The notes under the pieces were generated by a model. That model was not told the origin of the DNA. It saw nothing but the letters and a program-made list of their open reading frames with translations, and made no database searches. Positions 40,911 through 50,694 of a stretch of 64,000 nucleotides of DNA are shown here, piece by piece. How positions within the stretch are numbered: position 1 is the first letter of the stretch; each line of letters starts with the position of its first letter. A program made the translations under genes and the position numbers. Source of the DNA: Paenibacillus silagei (GTDB lineage: Bacteria; Bacillota; Bacilli; Paenibacillales; Paenibacillaceae); NCBI RefSeq assembly GCF_017874735.1, contig NZ_JAGGLV010000009.1, forward strand, positions 62,001 through 126,000, in the 5' to 3' direction.

Positions 40911-43355
40911 TTATGTGGTTCTGAATGCAACCGTGCCTGCATTGGCACTGTGGCACAACTGAATAGCTTGTTCTGCCGTATCCGCTTCGCTTCCCCATTG
41001 CAGCATATACCGGAATTCGTAGAATCCCCCGAGGGTCGCCTTGAAGTTCGTCTCCCAGTAATTGGTCAGCACCCAGGCGTATAACGAGGTATGGCCGTTC
41101 TCTTCCTGTTGGCCCTGCACGAGTCTTGGGCCGTATTCCAAAGGCCCGGTCTGCATCAGCGGCGTATCCGGGGCCGCAATGGACAGCCCGCCTTGAGGGG
41201 ATATAACCGCAAGCCCTTCCTGAATACAATAGAAATCCGTACAGGTGCCTGGGATCTGATCTACTCCCGGCCTTAGGACAGCCCCGGCCTTCTCGAACCA
41301 CAGCTCACTGCTGCCGCCTGCACTAAAGGGGAGGGCGACGTACACATTCTCCGGGTCCCACACACTATCCTTGTGGATGCGGACAGAGACATCGACTCTC
41401 TTCCGGTCCTTGAACACCTTCAGGAATAATGAATAGTGGCTCATCCCTTGAACCTGATATTTCAATTCAATGATGCCATACACCGGGCCATTCGTTATTT
41501 CCTTCACGCCTGAGAGGAGCCCCTCCGACCGCTGAACATTCATACCTTTGCGGTTCCTGCCCATGATTCTACGCACGGTCATCTGGTCGTCACCGCCGCC
41601 GGGGGTCACTTCATACACCGGAGTGAAGGCTCCGTGAGCCTGACGGGGATCAATGAATTCCCGGCCGGTTTGCTTATCGATCCAGGAGACGATGCCTTCT
41701 CCGGCTCTCCACGCAATACGTACGTAAGGCGATTCAATATGATTCTCCGTGATGAACAGCCGGGGGGTCTCCTCCTGCACAGGAGGGAAGATATCCCGGA
41801 TATCATGAATCCGGTCGGCTCCCCGCAAGCGGGTGCTGCTCGTCGTCACCGGGACGGTCTTCGAGGCTTCCCGGATACGGAACCGCTTCTCTTCCTTTGC
41901 GCCCAGCTTGACCATGACCGCAATCTGGTATCCTCTGCTTACCTTCTCCTGCTGATGGTGGACCACTTCTCCACTCTGCTCATCGACCACCTCGAGCCCC
42001 TGCCGGAAATAATCCGCTTCCCACTGCTCCTCGAGATAGAAATGAGCCATATCCTCAACGGGGGAATCGAAGGAATTGATTACTTTATAGGTGAATGCCC
42101 GGTCAGCCCGCAGCAGCACATCGCCCCGCGCCTTCAGTACCGCATCCAGCGAGGCATGAACCAGTCTGCTGGCATTGGCGGCATACGCCTCTTTGCGGAC
42201 GGCCAGCTCCTGCACCATGATGTGCCAGGGCTCCGAGATGGAGGAGTGATATCCCCAGGTATGCTCGGCATACATCATTAACTGCTGCTCTGCCTGGGCC
42301 ATATCGCTTGACACCGCCAGCTTGCGCTCCGGGTCCAGCCGCTTGACGACGTCCAGGGTCCGCTGGGCATTCCTGAAGATCTGGGTGTGCATCGCGGTTG
42401 ATGCCACGCCATCGGACCACCAGTCCGGCCAGTCCCCGCTATAGACAGGAATCTCGGCCTCCTGCTTCCGCAACAGGTCGAAGTACCGGTTAAGCGTTGT
42501 CATTTCAAGCTCAACACGGTCCCCGTGCTTCTCATTCCATTCCTTGATGAAGGTTATGATTCCGGGGTTCGGCGCCGAGTTATCCCGCAGCAGCCCCATG
42601 ACATTGACCAATACAAAATCGTAGGGATACTGCTCCTTCTCCAGCTGATCCAGATAGCGGGCAATCCGGGTCTCGGCCAGCTTCCAGTGATCTTTAGAGA
42701 TCCCCCATACCGGGTCTTCGTCTTTTATGGTATAAGATAATGCCCCATCCGGATTGATCCCCAGATCATTCCCCATCATGTAATGCTCGCCGCTCCATAC
42801 CAGCAGGCGGTTGCCTTTGGGTGTCTCCCAATAAAAGGGGAATTGCTTGCGCCCGATGGCAAACATCCCGTGATGCGTGTGGATACTGGACAGCAAATTC
42901 TCGACTCCTGCATCTGCCAGAGCCTGTGCATAACCCCAGCTGTATCCGTTAATATCCGCGGTCATGGCCGACTTCACCTGAAGCCCCAGCGGCCGGGCGA
43001 AGTTCCCCGCCCTTGCAAGCATACTGCTGAGCAGCTCGAAATTGATCAGTTCCGTCATATTCAAGTAGGTGCCCGACAGCTCAATATCCCCGCGTCTGAG
43101 CGCGGCTGCAAATTGTTCCTTTTCCTGTTCCGTGGCTTCCTCCAGAAACTTCTCCACGGCCCAGAAGGTTTCGCAGGTCCATTTAAAGCCCGCCCATTCC
43201 TTACGGTCTTCCGTCTGAGCCGCCTCGCAGATCGCAATGGCCTGCCTGATAAAGTCCACGTGATATTGCTCGATCTTCTCTTGCCGCTCGGTGTAGCCAA
43301 TATCCGTATGAGAATGATGAATCACATAAATCGTCCATTTCTTCTTGTTGTTCAT
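40911..43355 (-). CDS. Glycoside hydrolase family 38 (alpha-mannosidase-like)
   Basis: About 814-residue cytoplasmic enzyme. The N-terminal GH38 catalytic domain opens with the metal-binding HHSHTDIGYT and continues with the family's DINGYSWGYAQALADAG. A middle helical domain and C-terminal beta domains follow. No signal peptide is present, so it acts on imported mannosides. ATG at 43355 (MNNKKKW) is eight bases after GGAG; an upstream start at 43373 is less likely. A perfect TATAAT at 43400-43405 (minus) suggests its own promoter. It sits between the biosynthetic cluster and the response regulator and could belong to either unit. Confidence 0.87.
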   Translation of the reverse strand: MNNKKKWTIYVIHHSHTDIGYTERQEKIEQYHVDFIRQAIAICEAAQTEDRKEWAGFKWTCETFWAVEKFLEEATEQEKEQFAAALRRGDIELSGTYLNMTELINFELLSSMLARAGNFARPLGLQVKSAMTADINGYSWGYAQALADAGVENLLSSIHTHHGMFAIGRKQFPFYWETPKGNRLLVWSGEHYMMGNDLGINPDGALSYTIKDEDPVWGISKDHWKLAETRIARYLDQLEKEQYPYDFVLVNVMGLLRDNSAPNPGIITFIKEWNEKHGDRVELEMTTLNRYFDLLRKQEAEIPVYSGDWPDWWSDGVASTAMHTQIFRNAQRTLDVVKRLDPERKLAVSSDMAQAEQQLMMYAEHTWGYHSSISEPWHIMVQELAVRKEAYAANASRLVHASLDAVLKARGDVLLRADRAFTYKVINSFDSPVEDMAHFYLEEQWEADYFRQGLEVVDEQSGEVVHHQQEKVSRGYQIAVMVKLGAKEEKRFRIREASKTVPVTTSSTRLRGADRIHDIRDIFPPVQEETPRLFITENHIESPYVRIAWRAGEGIVSWIDKQTGREFIDPRQAHGAFTPVYEVTPGGGDDQMTVRRIMGRNRKGMNVQRSEGLLSGVKEITNGPVYGIIELKYQVQGMSHYSLFLKVFKDRKRVDVSVRIHKDSVWDPENVYVALPFSAGGSSELWFEKAGAVLRPGVDQIPGTCTDFYCIQEGLAVISPQGGLSIAAPDTPLMQTGPLEYGPRLVQGQQEENGHTSLYAWVLTNYWETNFKATLGGFYEFRYMLQWGSEADTAEQAIQLCHSANAGTVAFRTT

Positions 43356-43451
43356 GTTTGATTCTCCAATCAATATGGCATTTTATTTTTTACATTTTTA
43401 TTATATCCAGCAGGCCAAATGGAAGGATATCCTACTTTTTTTTGAATCATA

Positions 43452-44963
43452 TCAGATTTTTGAGGCTTGAGTGATATCAGGCAGTCCCCACACTTCAAGC
43501 TCATAGATCCGCGCCTGAAAATCATTCTGGGCCGGATAAGTAATATATAGTCTGATGTATCTGAACGAACAGCCGTCAGCCTCATGCACGGTTAAGACAG
43601 ACTCATTATTCCGTACAGCCGCTATCTGCTCCCACTGCTCTGTGTCGTTGCTTCCCTGAAGCTCATAATCCATCGTGATATAGCCGGGGGCAGGAGAATG
43701 CCTGATCACAACTCTCAGAATATCTCTCTGCTTCAGCAGATCCAGCAGCAACCAATGGACGGGCCGGGCGGTGTCCGAATGCCAGGAATCCATGACCCAG
43801 TTCTCCCACCTGCCATTCACCGCCTGGCTGGCTTGACAGACGGTCTCCGGGTCAAGGCTATACTCACTGTCCGCAGACACCTCAGCGCAAGCTGCATAAT
43901 TCGTCCAGGCCTGTGCGGCATTGTGAGATTCCCGCTCCTTATGGTGATGGGTGAGCAGCTTACGGAGCAGAGAGAACAGCTCCGTATCCAGTTGGCTAAT
44001 CTCCACTGTAAGCTGAAAAATTCGATCCGGCGGCAGCAGCTTCCGTCTCAGCGTATCCGCATGGAAACTAGAGATCAGATGGTATCTGAATTTGATATAC
44101 CGGTCCCGGAACCCGCCGAATATCTGCCCCCATTCTTCATGAGAGGATAACCAGGGCAACGCCTTCTCGAAGATATCAAACATGATGATAGCCGAGCCGT
44201 GATAACTCCTGCGCATGGTTTCAAATTCAACCGCAATGGCATTTGCGTCATTAAGCCCCTCCATAAGAGAGACATTATCATTGAACCGTTCCACGGCTTC
44301 GATCAAATGACTGGAACGATTTTTATTGGACTCCACGAAATCCTCAACCAGCTCCAGATAGCTGTGAACCTCCGGTTCGCCTATTTTCGCTACACTGAAC
44401 AGCTTGTTATAACAATAATTCCTGATTTCCTTAAAAGAAGCATTGGATTTATTCCAGATATCCGCTATCAATTCCTCGGTCAGCTGCAGCTTGAAAAAGG
44501 GCTCCCCCTTCATCACATTCAGGGTTACCTCCTTGTTCAGCTGATTCTCCCGGATCACGATCAGTCGTCTGGCTGAATCATATTCCGTGATTAACACGGC
44601 ATGATCGTCAACGACCGTCCTGTATTGGCTCAAAAAAAACAGATCGTTGTAGTTGGCAATCATCACGACCGGGCACTGCTGATCAATGTTCATGCGAATC
44701 GCATACAGCAGCCCAGCAGCATCCAGGACCTCAGTCACCTTAAGGGTCAAGCCGAGCTTGTTAAGAATGCTGCGTCTGGAGGCCACCCAGTCCCCGTCCG
44801 CTGCCTCTCCCCAATTCATCATGACGGCATACAGGAAGGTATAGTAGAAATAATTCTCATACTGATGAAAGCCTGCAGCACCCGCCATGGGCAAATCCAC
44901 GCAATTGGAGTGCATGGTCCGGTAGCCCTCGCTGTAATAGTCCATCTCCAGGGCTACTAACAT
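43452..44963 (-). CDS. BtrH-like putative thiol acyltransferase with C-terminal discoidin domain
   Basis: 503 residues. The N-terminal part resembles BtrH/C39-like cysteine enzymes: candidate nucleophile Cys21 in HSNCVDLP, then a histidine in VVDDHAVLITEYD at about 120. In butirosin synthesis BtrH moves an acyl group from a carrier protein to an aminoglycoside. A helical middle is followed by an F5/8 type C (discoidin) carbohydrate-binding domain at about 360-497 (VNGRWENWVMDSWHSD, FRYIRLYITYPAQND). ATG at 44963 overlaps the carrier-protein gene by seven bases. The last gene of the tight cluster. Function is inferred from remote resemblance. Confidence 0.6.
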   Translation of the reverse strand: MLVALEMDYYSEGYRTMHSNCVDLPMAGAAGFHQYENYFYYTFLYAVMMNWGEAADGDWVASRRSILNKLGLTLKVTEVLDAAGLLYAIRMNIDQQCPVVMIANYNDLFFLSQYRTVVDDHAVLITEYDSARRLIVIRENQLNKEVTLNVMKGEPFFKLQLTEELIADIWNKSNASFKEIRNYCYNKLFSVAKIGEPEVHSYLELVEDFVESNKNRSSHLIEAVERFNDNVSLMEGLNDANAIAVEFETMRRSYHGSAIIMFDIFEKALPWLSSHEEWGQIFGGFRDRYIKFRYHLISSFHADTLRRKLLPPDRIFQLTVEISQLDTELFSLLRKLLTHHHKERESHNAAQAWTNYAACAEVSADSEYSLDPETVCQASQAVNGRWENWVMDSWHSDTARPVHWLLLDLLKQRDILRVVIRHSPAPGYITMDYELQGSNDTEQWEQIAAVRNNESVLTVHEADGCSFRYIRLYITYPAQNDFQARIYELEVWGLPDITQASKI

Positions 44964-45208
44964 ACGAGATCCTGTGAATCAATATATTCTCTCCATTTCT
45001 GAAGACTGTATAGTTTATCTATATCGAGAAATTCCGGGCTTACCTCTATTGAGAAATGCTCTTCCAGGACCACCGCAAAATGAATAAACAACAAAGAATC
45101 CATGCCATAGCTTCGCAAATCCGCGTCCATACCTGCATTCTTCAGACGGGGAGGACCGCCGGGCAATTGAGCGAGCAGCTTACGAATCTCCTGTTCCCGG
45201 TCATCCAT
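44957..45208 (-). CDS. Acyl carrier protein (second of the cluster)
   Basis: 83-residue carrier protein. The phosphopantetheine attachment site is Ser38 in YGMDSLLFIHF, followed by the acidic recognition helix and VSPEFLDIDKLYSLQKW. It would carry an aminoacyl or acyl thioester. It overlaps the dehydrogenase gene by eight bases and the BtrH-like gene by seven, consistent with delivery to that enzyme. Confidence 0.88.
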   Translation of the reverse strand: MDDREQEIRKLLAQLPGGPPRLKNAGMDADLRSYGMDSLLFIHFAVVLEEHFSIEVSPEFLDIDKLYSLQKWREYIDSQDLVC

Positions 45209-46259
45209 AATTCACAGCCTCCCCGTCCGGTCTTTCTTCCATGCCGGGCTGTTCAAGATGCTTCTTCCTGGCCATCTCATAGATGGCGTTCATAGTTGCC
45301 ACTCGTTCATAGGATTCGGATAAGGGGATATTCTCTCTAGTGCCTCCAAGCACCTCAGCCAAAAACCGGAGCTGGTTCACATAATAATTCTGCGGAGAGT
45401 ATACAAGCTTCTCTGTTGTTCCCGCTTCCGTATGTTCAACCTGAATGATGATCTTGTAATCTCCATAACAAGGCTTGAAAAAGCCGCTGATCCTTACCCT
45501 GGCCCGCTCAAACTCCAGCCAGTGGGTGGCATTGTTCGGCATTTCAAAGGAACCCAGGAACTCTGCTTCGACGCCCCCCTCATATTGCAACGATGCATGA
45601 AAGGTCCAATCACATTGATTGACACCGGAGAAGGTCGAAAATCCGTCCAGTGTCTGCGGCTTCAATCCGATGACCTTTTGAATAAACTGCAGCCAGTACG
45701 AGCATTCGTCGATGAAGCAGCCGCCGCCGTACTCCGGCTTGAACCGGTAATTATCCGCGCTGTAGTTGCTTTGCAGAATTTCAAAGGAGATCCGGGTTTT
45801 GATTTTTGTCAGTTTGCCGTAGGTTTCTGCTGCTATCATGTCTGTTATATCCTGCTGCCAGGAATGATGCTGGACCATTAGCGCTTCAAGGACATGCACG
45901 CCCTGCTCCTTCGCCCGTTCATTGATGAGCAGCACCTCATCGGCATGCAAGGCCATCGGTTTCTCAATCAAGACATGCTTGCCAGCCTCAATCGCCCTCA
46001 GCGTCCATTCCTTATGCAGGAAATTGGATAACGGAATATAGACCACATCAATGTCCGCCGACGCCAGCAGCTGATCGTAGCTGTCAAACACATGCGGAAT
46101 CTGATGCTTCAGCGCATAGGCTGTAGACCGGTCCAAATCACGCGACGCTACACCATACGTTACAAATTGATCAAGCTCCCTGACCGGGTTAATGATCGAG
46201 AACGGAGCGATTGTGGAGCAGCCCAAAATTCCAATACGATATGGCTTCTGAGTATTCAT
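45201..46259 (-). CDS. Gfo/Idh/MocA-family oxidoreductase
   Basis: 352-residue NAD(P)-dependent dehydrogenase. The Rossmann motif GILGCSTIAPFSI is near residue 10, the family EKP motif lies in HVLIEKPMALHADE, and the C-terminal domain includes YGGGCFIDECSYWLQ, where the usual DxGxH is altered. In glycoside pathways such enzymes oxidise a sugar hydroxyl or inositol before amination. AGGAGG lies seven bases before ATG 46259. The substrate is unknown. Confidence 0.85.
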   Translation of the reverse strand: MNTQKPYRIGILGCSTIAPFSIINPVRELDQFVTYGVASRDLDRSTAYALKHQIPHVFDSYDQLLASADIDVVYIPLSNFLHKEWTLRAIEAGKHVLIEKPMALHADEVLLINERAKEQGVHVLEALMVQHHSWQQDITDMIAAETYGKLTKIKTRISFEILQSNYSADNYRFKPEYGGGCFIDECSYWLQFIQKVIGLKPQTLDGFSTFSGVNQCDWTFHASLQYEGGVEAEFLGSFEMPNNATHWLEFERARVRISGFFKPCYGDYKIIIQVEHTEAGTTEKLVYSPQNYYVNQLRFLAEVLGGTRENIPLSESYERVATMNAIYEMARKKHLEQPGMEERPDGEAVNYG

Positions 46260-46286
46260 ATCCTTACCTCCTGTGATTCCGGATAT

Positions 46287-47090
46287 CTAGCCGCCTGAGC
46301 TGTTGTAATTACGAATCGCTTTGGACCAGATCCATCTCGTGATTCCCAGCAACAGGATGGGAGACAGAATAACCCAGAGGAAGAGGCCCGGATGTAACCG
46401 GTCCAGCACAAATAAGGGTGAGAAGTTAGTAATCAATAGAACCGGAATAATAAATATCCCTATACGCTGAATCCATTTGGAGTAGATCATCATTGGCATG
46501 TTATTCAGCTCGAACAGGCCGTTTGAGATGTCATTGACAGCAGCAATCTGAATGAACCAGAACGATAATAACTGCGGGATCAGGAACAAGGTGTAGGTTA
46601 CGAACAGTCCCAGCACGAGGAAGAAGATGAATCCGCCTATTGAAGCGGCATCGGCCGGAAGCCCCAGTCTTCTCCAGCCCACCACAACCATGGTCACTCC
46701 GCCCAGCACATTCGGAATCGCCAGCCCAAAGTCAACATTCCGTAAGGTCATCATAAATTGCAGGGAAATCGGCTTGGTTAGCAAAATATCAAGTGACCCG
46801 GTTCTTACATGCTCCGGGATCTGCACGAAGTTGATGGCAAATAGTCCCCAATATATCCCCGTCATCAAGGTATAGGTGCCAATAAACAGCAAGATCGCAT
46901 CAATGGGCACGCCATCCAGCGTTAATCCTGCCTCATAGACAATAATCACATACAGGAATTTGGCGAACAGATAGGAGGTCTCCACCAGCAGGCCCATCAG
47001 GAAGTTAACTCTATACTCCATTTGGGACATCAGGGAATTTTTGATGAACAAGCTGTATATGAAACCGTACTTCCGGAGTGATTTGAGCAT
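46287..47090 (-). CDS. ABC-2 type exporter permease (COG3694)
   Basis: 267-residue membrane protein with six helices, belonging to the COG3694 permease group that pairs with COG4587 and the COG4586 ATPase. It opens LRKYGFIYSLFIKNSLMSQMEYRVNF and has the segment VRTGSLDILLTKPISLQF. It follows its partner permease by nine bases. It is the presumptive export channel for the cluster product. Confidence 0.85.
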   Translation of the reverse strand: MLKSLRKYGFIYSLFIKNSLMSQMEYRVNFLMGLLVETSYLFAKFLYVIIVYEAGLTLDGVPIDAILLFIGTYTLMTGIYWGLFAINFVQIPEHVRTGSLDILLTKPISLQFMMTLRNVDFGLAIPNVLGGVTMVVVGWRRLGLPADAASIGGFIFFLVLGLFVTYTLFLIPQLLSFWFIQIAAVNDISNGLFELNNMPMMIYSKWIQRIGIFIIPVLLITNFSPLFVLDRLHPGLFLWVILSPILLLGITRWIWSKAIRNYNSSGG

Positions 47091-47099
47091 CGGGTTCCC

Positions 47100-47903
47100 T
47101 TAACCCCCTACGGCAATATATTTCTTGATCGCCACTGTCCAAATATAGCGCGTAAGCAACAGAAGGAGTCCAATCCATAGCAGTTGCAGCTCTATCACAT
47201 GCAGCGCCTGGAGCAGGGTCAGCTTGCCATTGATTACATTCACCGGCATGTAGATCGTATACTTGAACGGCAGGTAATCGAAGACAGCCAGCCATGTCGC
47301 CCCAAAAATATCGAGCGGAAAAATCCCGCCGCTAAAGATCTGAATCAATAACGCTGTAACATGAAAAAAGTAAGAGACATCGGTTAACCAGAAGGCAATC
47401 GCGCTGACCGAGAAGGAGATCATGAAGTTAAGCACAACCGCCAGCATAAGCACGACACCAAAAACCAGTATACGCGATACGCTGATTGGCGCCTTGAAGT
47501 AATAAACCATAAACAGCACCACGCCCAGCAGCAGGATTAACGTAATGGCAAACGAGAGGACCTTCCCGCCAAGGTAGACACATATTTTATAAGGAAAATA
47601 ACCGATCGGCCGCACCAGATATTTATTGAGCCCCCCGCTCTTGATATCATGGTTAATGTCATATTCCAGACCCGTAGCCACCAGCCGCGAGATCAGGGCA
47701 GCTACGATGGTGTAGACGATCATCTGCTGGTAAGTATAGCCATACAAGTTCATATTAGAGGCATGGCTATAGACCGCCTTCCACAGGAAGAGCTGGATGA
47801 AGATCGGGAAGAAGAGACTGGCAAAACCCATAAAAAAGTTAAAGCGGTATTCCATGGAGTTCTGGATTCCCAGCGAAAAGCTGACGGCAAATTTATTGTT
47901 CAT
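47100..47903 (-). CDS. ABC-2 type exporter permease (COG4587)
   Basis: 267-residue membrane protein with six helices, opening FAVSFSLGIQNSMEYRFNFFMG and containing IKSGGLNKYLVRPIGYFPY, typical of COG4587. ATG overlaps the stop of the ATPase gene (ATGA). The similar N-terminal layout to the permease at 46287 suggests a heterodimeric channel. Confidence 0.85.
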   Translation of the reverse strand: MNNKFAVSFSLGIQNSMEYRFNFFMGFASLFFPIFIQLFLWKAVYSHASNMNLYGYTYQQMIVYTIVAALISRLVATGLEYDINHDIKSGGLNKYLVRPIGYFPYKICVYLGGKVLSFAITLILLLGVVLFMVYYFKAPISVSRILVFGVVLMLAVVLNFMISFSVSAIAFWLTDVSYFFHVTALLIQIFSGGIFPLDIFGATWLAVFDYLPFKYTIYMPVNVINGKLTLLQALHVIELQLLWIGLLLLLTRYIWTVAIKKYIAVGG

Positions 47904-48883
47904 CCGCGCGGCTCCGGCTGTTCATATAAACGTGCAATGGCTTCCTCCAGAGGAATGTCCTCCAGATTCAGATCAATGACGGGAAAGTGATCCATGGCCA
48001 TTCTGGAATACTCCTTGAACTTCGCTCGCTCCACTTCCAGAATGACGTCATAGCCGCTATATTCTTTGATAGAACCCATAACGGCCAGATCCTTCCGCTC
48101 GACGATGGCCGAGAATGTCAGCTTCATTCGTTTTTTCTCATTCATGACCTCATTGATCTTGCGGATCTCGCCGTCATACACCAGCTTGCCCTGATTGATT
48201 ACGATGGTCCGCTTACAGAGGTCTTCAATATCCTTCATATAGTGGCTCGTAAGCAGCAGAGTCGTGCGGAATTCATGATTGTAGGCCTTGAGGAACTCGC
48301 GGATGTTCTTCTGAGAGACCAGATCCAGGCCTATCGTCGGCTCATCCAGAAAAATAATTCTAGGCCGGTGCAGCAAAGCAGCGATCAGCTCCATCTTCAT
48401 CCGCTCACCCAGGGACAGTCTTCTGACCTGTACATGCAGCAGGTGCTTCACATCCATCAGTGTGACTAATTCATCAAGTGTCTCCTTATACTTCTGATCG
48501 CCGATTTCATAAATGCATTTGTTCAGGTACAGGGAATCGCTTGCCGGCAGATCCAGCCATAGCTGGTTTTTTTGGCCCATGACTATGGAAAATTGCTTCT
48601 TGAAGTCATTTTTCCTCTCCCAGGGCGTGTAGCCCAGCACCTCCGCACTGCCTCCAGTCGGATACAAGATGCCGGAGAGCATTTTCAAAGTGGTGGTTTT
48701 GCCTGCTCCGTTCGGACCCAGAAACGCAACCATCTCACCTTCGTTAATATCGAACGAGACCTTATTCACAGCATCCTTGGTTAATTTCTCCCTGTGGAAT
48801 AGATTCTTGACGGAGTTTCTGATTCCCGTTTCTTTTTTGTAGTAGTCAAAGGACTTGCTTAATTGATCCACATGAATGACCAT
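47900..48883 (-). CDS. ABC exporter ATP-binding protein (COG4586)
   Basis: About 327-residue ATPase. Walker A is GPNGAGKTT, signature LSLGERMKME, Walker B IIFLDEPTIGLD, and the switch region TSHYMKDIE. The C-terminal extension typical of COG4586 follows. ATG at 48883 (MVIHVDQLSKSF) is seven bases after AGGGA; an upstream TTG at 48904 lacks a site. It drives the two permeases downstream. Substrate is presumably the product of this cluster, and self-resistance is possible. Confidence 0.9.
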   Translation of the reverse strand: MVIHVDQLSKSFDYYKKETGIRNSVKNLFHREKLTKDAVNKVSFDINEGEMVAFLGPNGAGKTTTLKMLSGILYPTGGSAEVLGYTPWERKNDFKKQFSIVMGQKNQLWLDLPASDSLYLNKCIYEIGDQKYKETLDELVTLMDVKHLLHVQVRRLSLGERMKMELIAALLHRPRIIFLDEPTIGLDLVSQKNIREFLKAYNHEFRTTLLLTSHYMKDIEDLCKRTIVINQGKLVYDGEIRKINEVMNEKKRMKLTFSAIVERKDLAVMGSIKEYSGYDVILEVERAKFKEYSRMAMDHFPVIDLNLEDIPLEEAIARLYEQPEPRG

Positions 48884-48893
48884 ACCGGCATCC

Positions 48894-49808
48894 CTACTTT
48901 GCAATGGTTATCAATCTGATGAACGGACTGTACCTCCGGATATGCTCCGGCTGCAGACCAAATATATTCTGTGCCTGCACTTCCGCAGCGCTATCCAGCT
49001 CAACAAGCTCCTCTGCGGACAGTTGAAACAGCTGATACTGATACTGCTTCAAAAACCGGAATACATCACTTATCGAATTCCCGAACCGCAAAGCCAGAAC
49101 CTCCGTCGCTTCCAGCATGAGCAGGGGCTTCTCATGATGCCGCTGTAAATACTGTTCCATTCCCTTTAATGCTTTTAATTCGCCGCCTTCAATATCGATT
49201 TTGACCAGGTCAATATGGCTGATCTGTTGCTGCTCAATGTACGTATCCAGAGTTTGTACCCGGCAATGGTAGGTTTCATGCTGCAAGGCCGGGTCAATGA
49301 TTAACGCAGCATCCTCAGATCCGCTTCGTACAGGCAGATAGATCTCTGCTTCCCCGTTATAGTCAGACAGCGCAACCTGATTGAGAATTACATTCTGCAG
49401 GTTGTTTAATTGAATGTTTCTTGACAGTTCAGCGAAGGTGGGGCTTACCGGCTCGAAGCTATGAACTCTGCCGCTCTGCCCTACCGCTTGTGCGAATAAC
49501 GTGGAATACCACCCATAATTCGCCCCGATATCCAATACTTCAAATCCTTCACGGATCAGTACGGACAATAACCGGCTCTCTTCGCGCTCCACAAATCCAT
49601 CCCGCATTAGAAAACCAAGACTATTCAAGTGCCCGGTATCCCACACAAACCGTCTCCCGTCCGTCAGCCTGATCCGGGTCTCCTCTTGATGAATTTCAAT
49701 CTGCTCCACCTGCTCTTTAAGCGCCCGTCTAAGCAATTGGACCGCATCGACCCTCTTCTCCCAAAACATCCGCTGGATTTGCCCATACCTGGTTTCTTCC
49801 GGCATCAT
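48894..49808 (-). CDS. FkbM-family methyltransferase
   Basis: 304-residue SAM-dependent O-methyltransferase. Motif I reads VLDIGANYGWYSTLFAQ, and the FkbM signature DLVKIDIEGGELKALKGM is intact. Such enzymes methylate hydroxyls of polyketides and sugars. It overlaps the upstream gene by four bases; ATG 49808 and ATG 49805 both follow AGGAGG (three or six bases). Confidence 0.9.
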   Translation of the reverse strand: MMPEETRYGQIQRMFWEKRVDAVQLLRRALKEQVEQIEIHQEETRIRLTDGRRFVWDTGHLNSLGFLMRDGFVEREESRLLSVLIREGFEVLDIGANYGWYSTLFAQAVGQSGRVHSFEPVSPTFAELSRNIQLNNLQNVILNQVALSDYNGEAEIYLPVRSGSEDAALIIDPALQHETYHCRVQTLDTYIEQQQISHIDLVKIDIEGGELKALKGMEQYLQRHHEKPLLMLEATEVLALRFGNSISDVFRFLKQYQYQLFQLSAEELVELDSAAEVQAQNIFGLQPEHIRRYSPFIRLITIAK

Positions 49809-50692
49809 CGGCCTCCTGTTGCATAGGAATGTAAATAAGCCAGCTCATCCTCCGCAATCTGCTTCAGCTGCTTCACGGTAGCCGTTACCCCTCTGTCTAG
49901 GCTTATCGTCATCTTCATAAAGCTCACTTCAAGCTTCCTCCAGGCTGAGCCGAGGTGCGCAACATCCATGGTGCTGCAGGTGCCGAAATGCCTTAACCGC
50001 GATAGGGCAATCGTGCGGATGCAGCCAAACTGTTGTTTGAACACCGAATTATCCATTAAATTCTCCGGCCCCCTATAAGCTCCAACATCCATGATCCGTT
50101 CCGAAATTCGGGCAAAGGCGCTGGGGAGCAGCTCTTCATAGAGCTGTGTAGTTAAGTAAGGCCGGATAGCGTTCAGGCCAGGCTTCAGGCTGAGGGGCGG
50201 GCTGATTTCGATAACCGGTTCACTGAAGGTGCGCCAGGCCTGCTCCACGCAAGTTCTGTCGGCCAATAGGCTTTTTGCAAAATAAGGATCTGTAACTCTC
50301 AGGCTCTGATCGTCTGCCGCTTCAGCCAGCACATAATGCAGCATATGGCCCTTCCCGTAAAATTCCTTCATGTAGGCCACATAATAAGCGTCCACCGGCA
50401 GCAGATACATCCGTCCACGATCCACCGAGTCTAAACGGCAAGGCTTGCATTCAACCCCATAAGAGCGCCGGATGAAGTTAAACAGTTCATTCACAGGCAC
50501 CGTACTGTCGAACCAGTCATAGCCTGCATAATAATTAATGGAGAAATTATACCTGTACAGCGGATTCGGATCGGCATGATGGACAGACAGCCACAATGTA
50601 ACCGCATTCAACAAACAATCATAGGGGCCAAAGGGAACCGCCCAATCCGCCAGTTTGCGGCTCACAACGGAATTCTTCGTGATAGCCTCCAT
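49805..50692 (-). CDS. BtrH-like putative thiol acyltransferase
   Basis: About 295 residues. A candidate nucleophilic cysteine lies at about residue 26 (FGPYDCLLNAVTLWL), a histidine in GKGHMLHYVLAEA, and an aspartate follows in LRVTDPYF, a layout like BtrH and C39 peptidase-like enzymes. The C-terminal helical third is unassigned. It sits between the radical SAM and methyltransferase genes. ATG 50692 has GGA eight bases upstream and AAGG directly before it; starts inside the previous gene cannot be excluded. It could release or transfer a carrier-bound acyl group. Confidence 0.55.
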   Translation of the reverse strand: MEAITKNSVVSRKLADWAVPFGPYDCLLNAVTLWLSVHHADPNPLYRYNFSINYYAGYDWFDSTVPVNELFNFIRRSYGVECKPCRLDSVDRGRMYLLPVDAYYVAYMKEFYGKGHMLHYVLAEAADDQSLRVTDPYFAKSLLADRTCVEQAWRTFSEPVIEISPPLSLKPGLNAIRPYLTTQLYEELLPSAFARISERIMDVGAYRGPENLMDNSVFKQQFGCIRTIALSRLRHFGTCSTMDVAHLGSAWRKLEVSFMKMTISLDRGVTATVKQLKQIAEDELAYLHSYATGGR

Positions 50693-50694
50693 CC

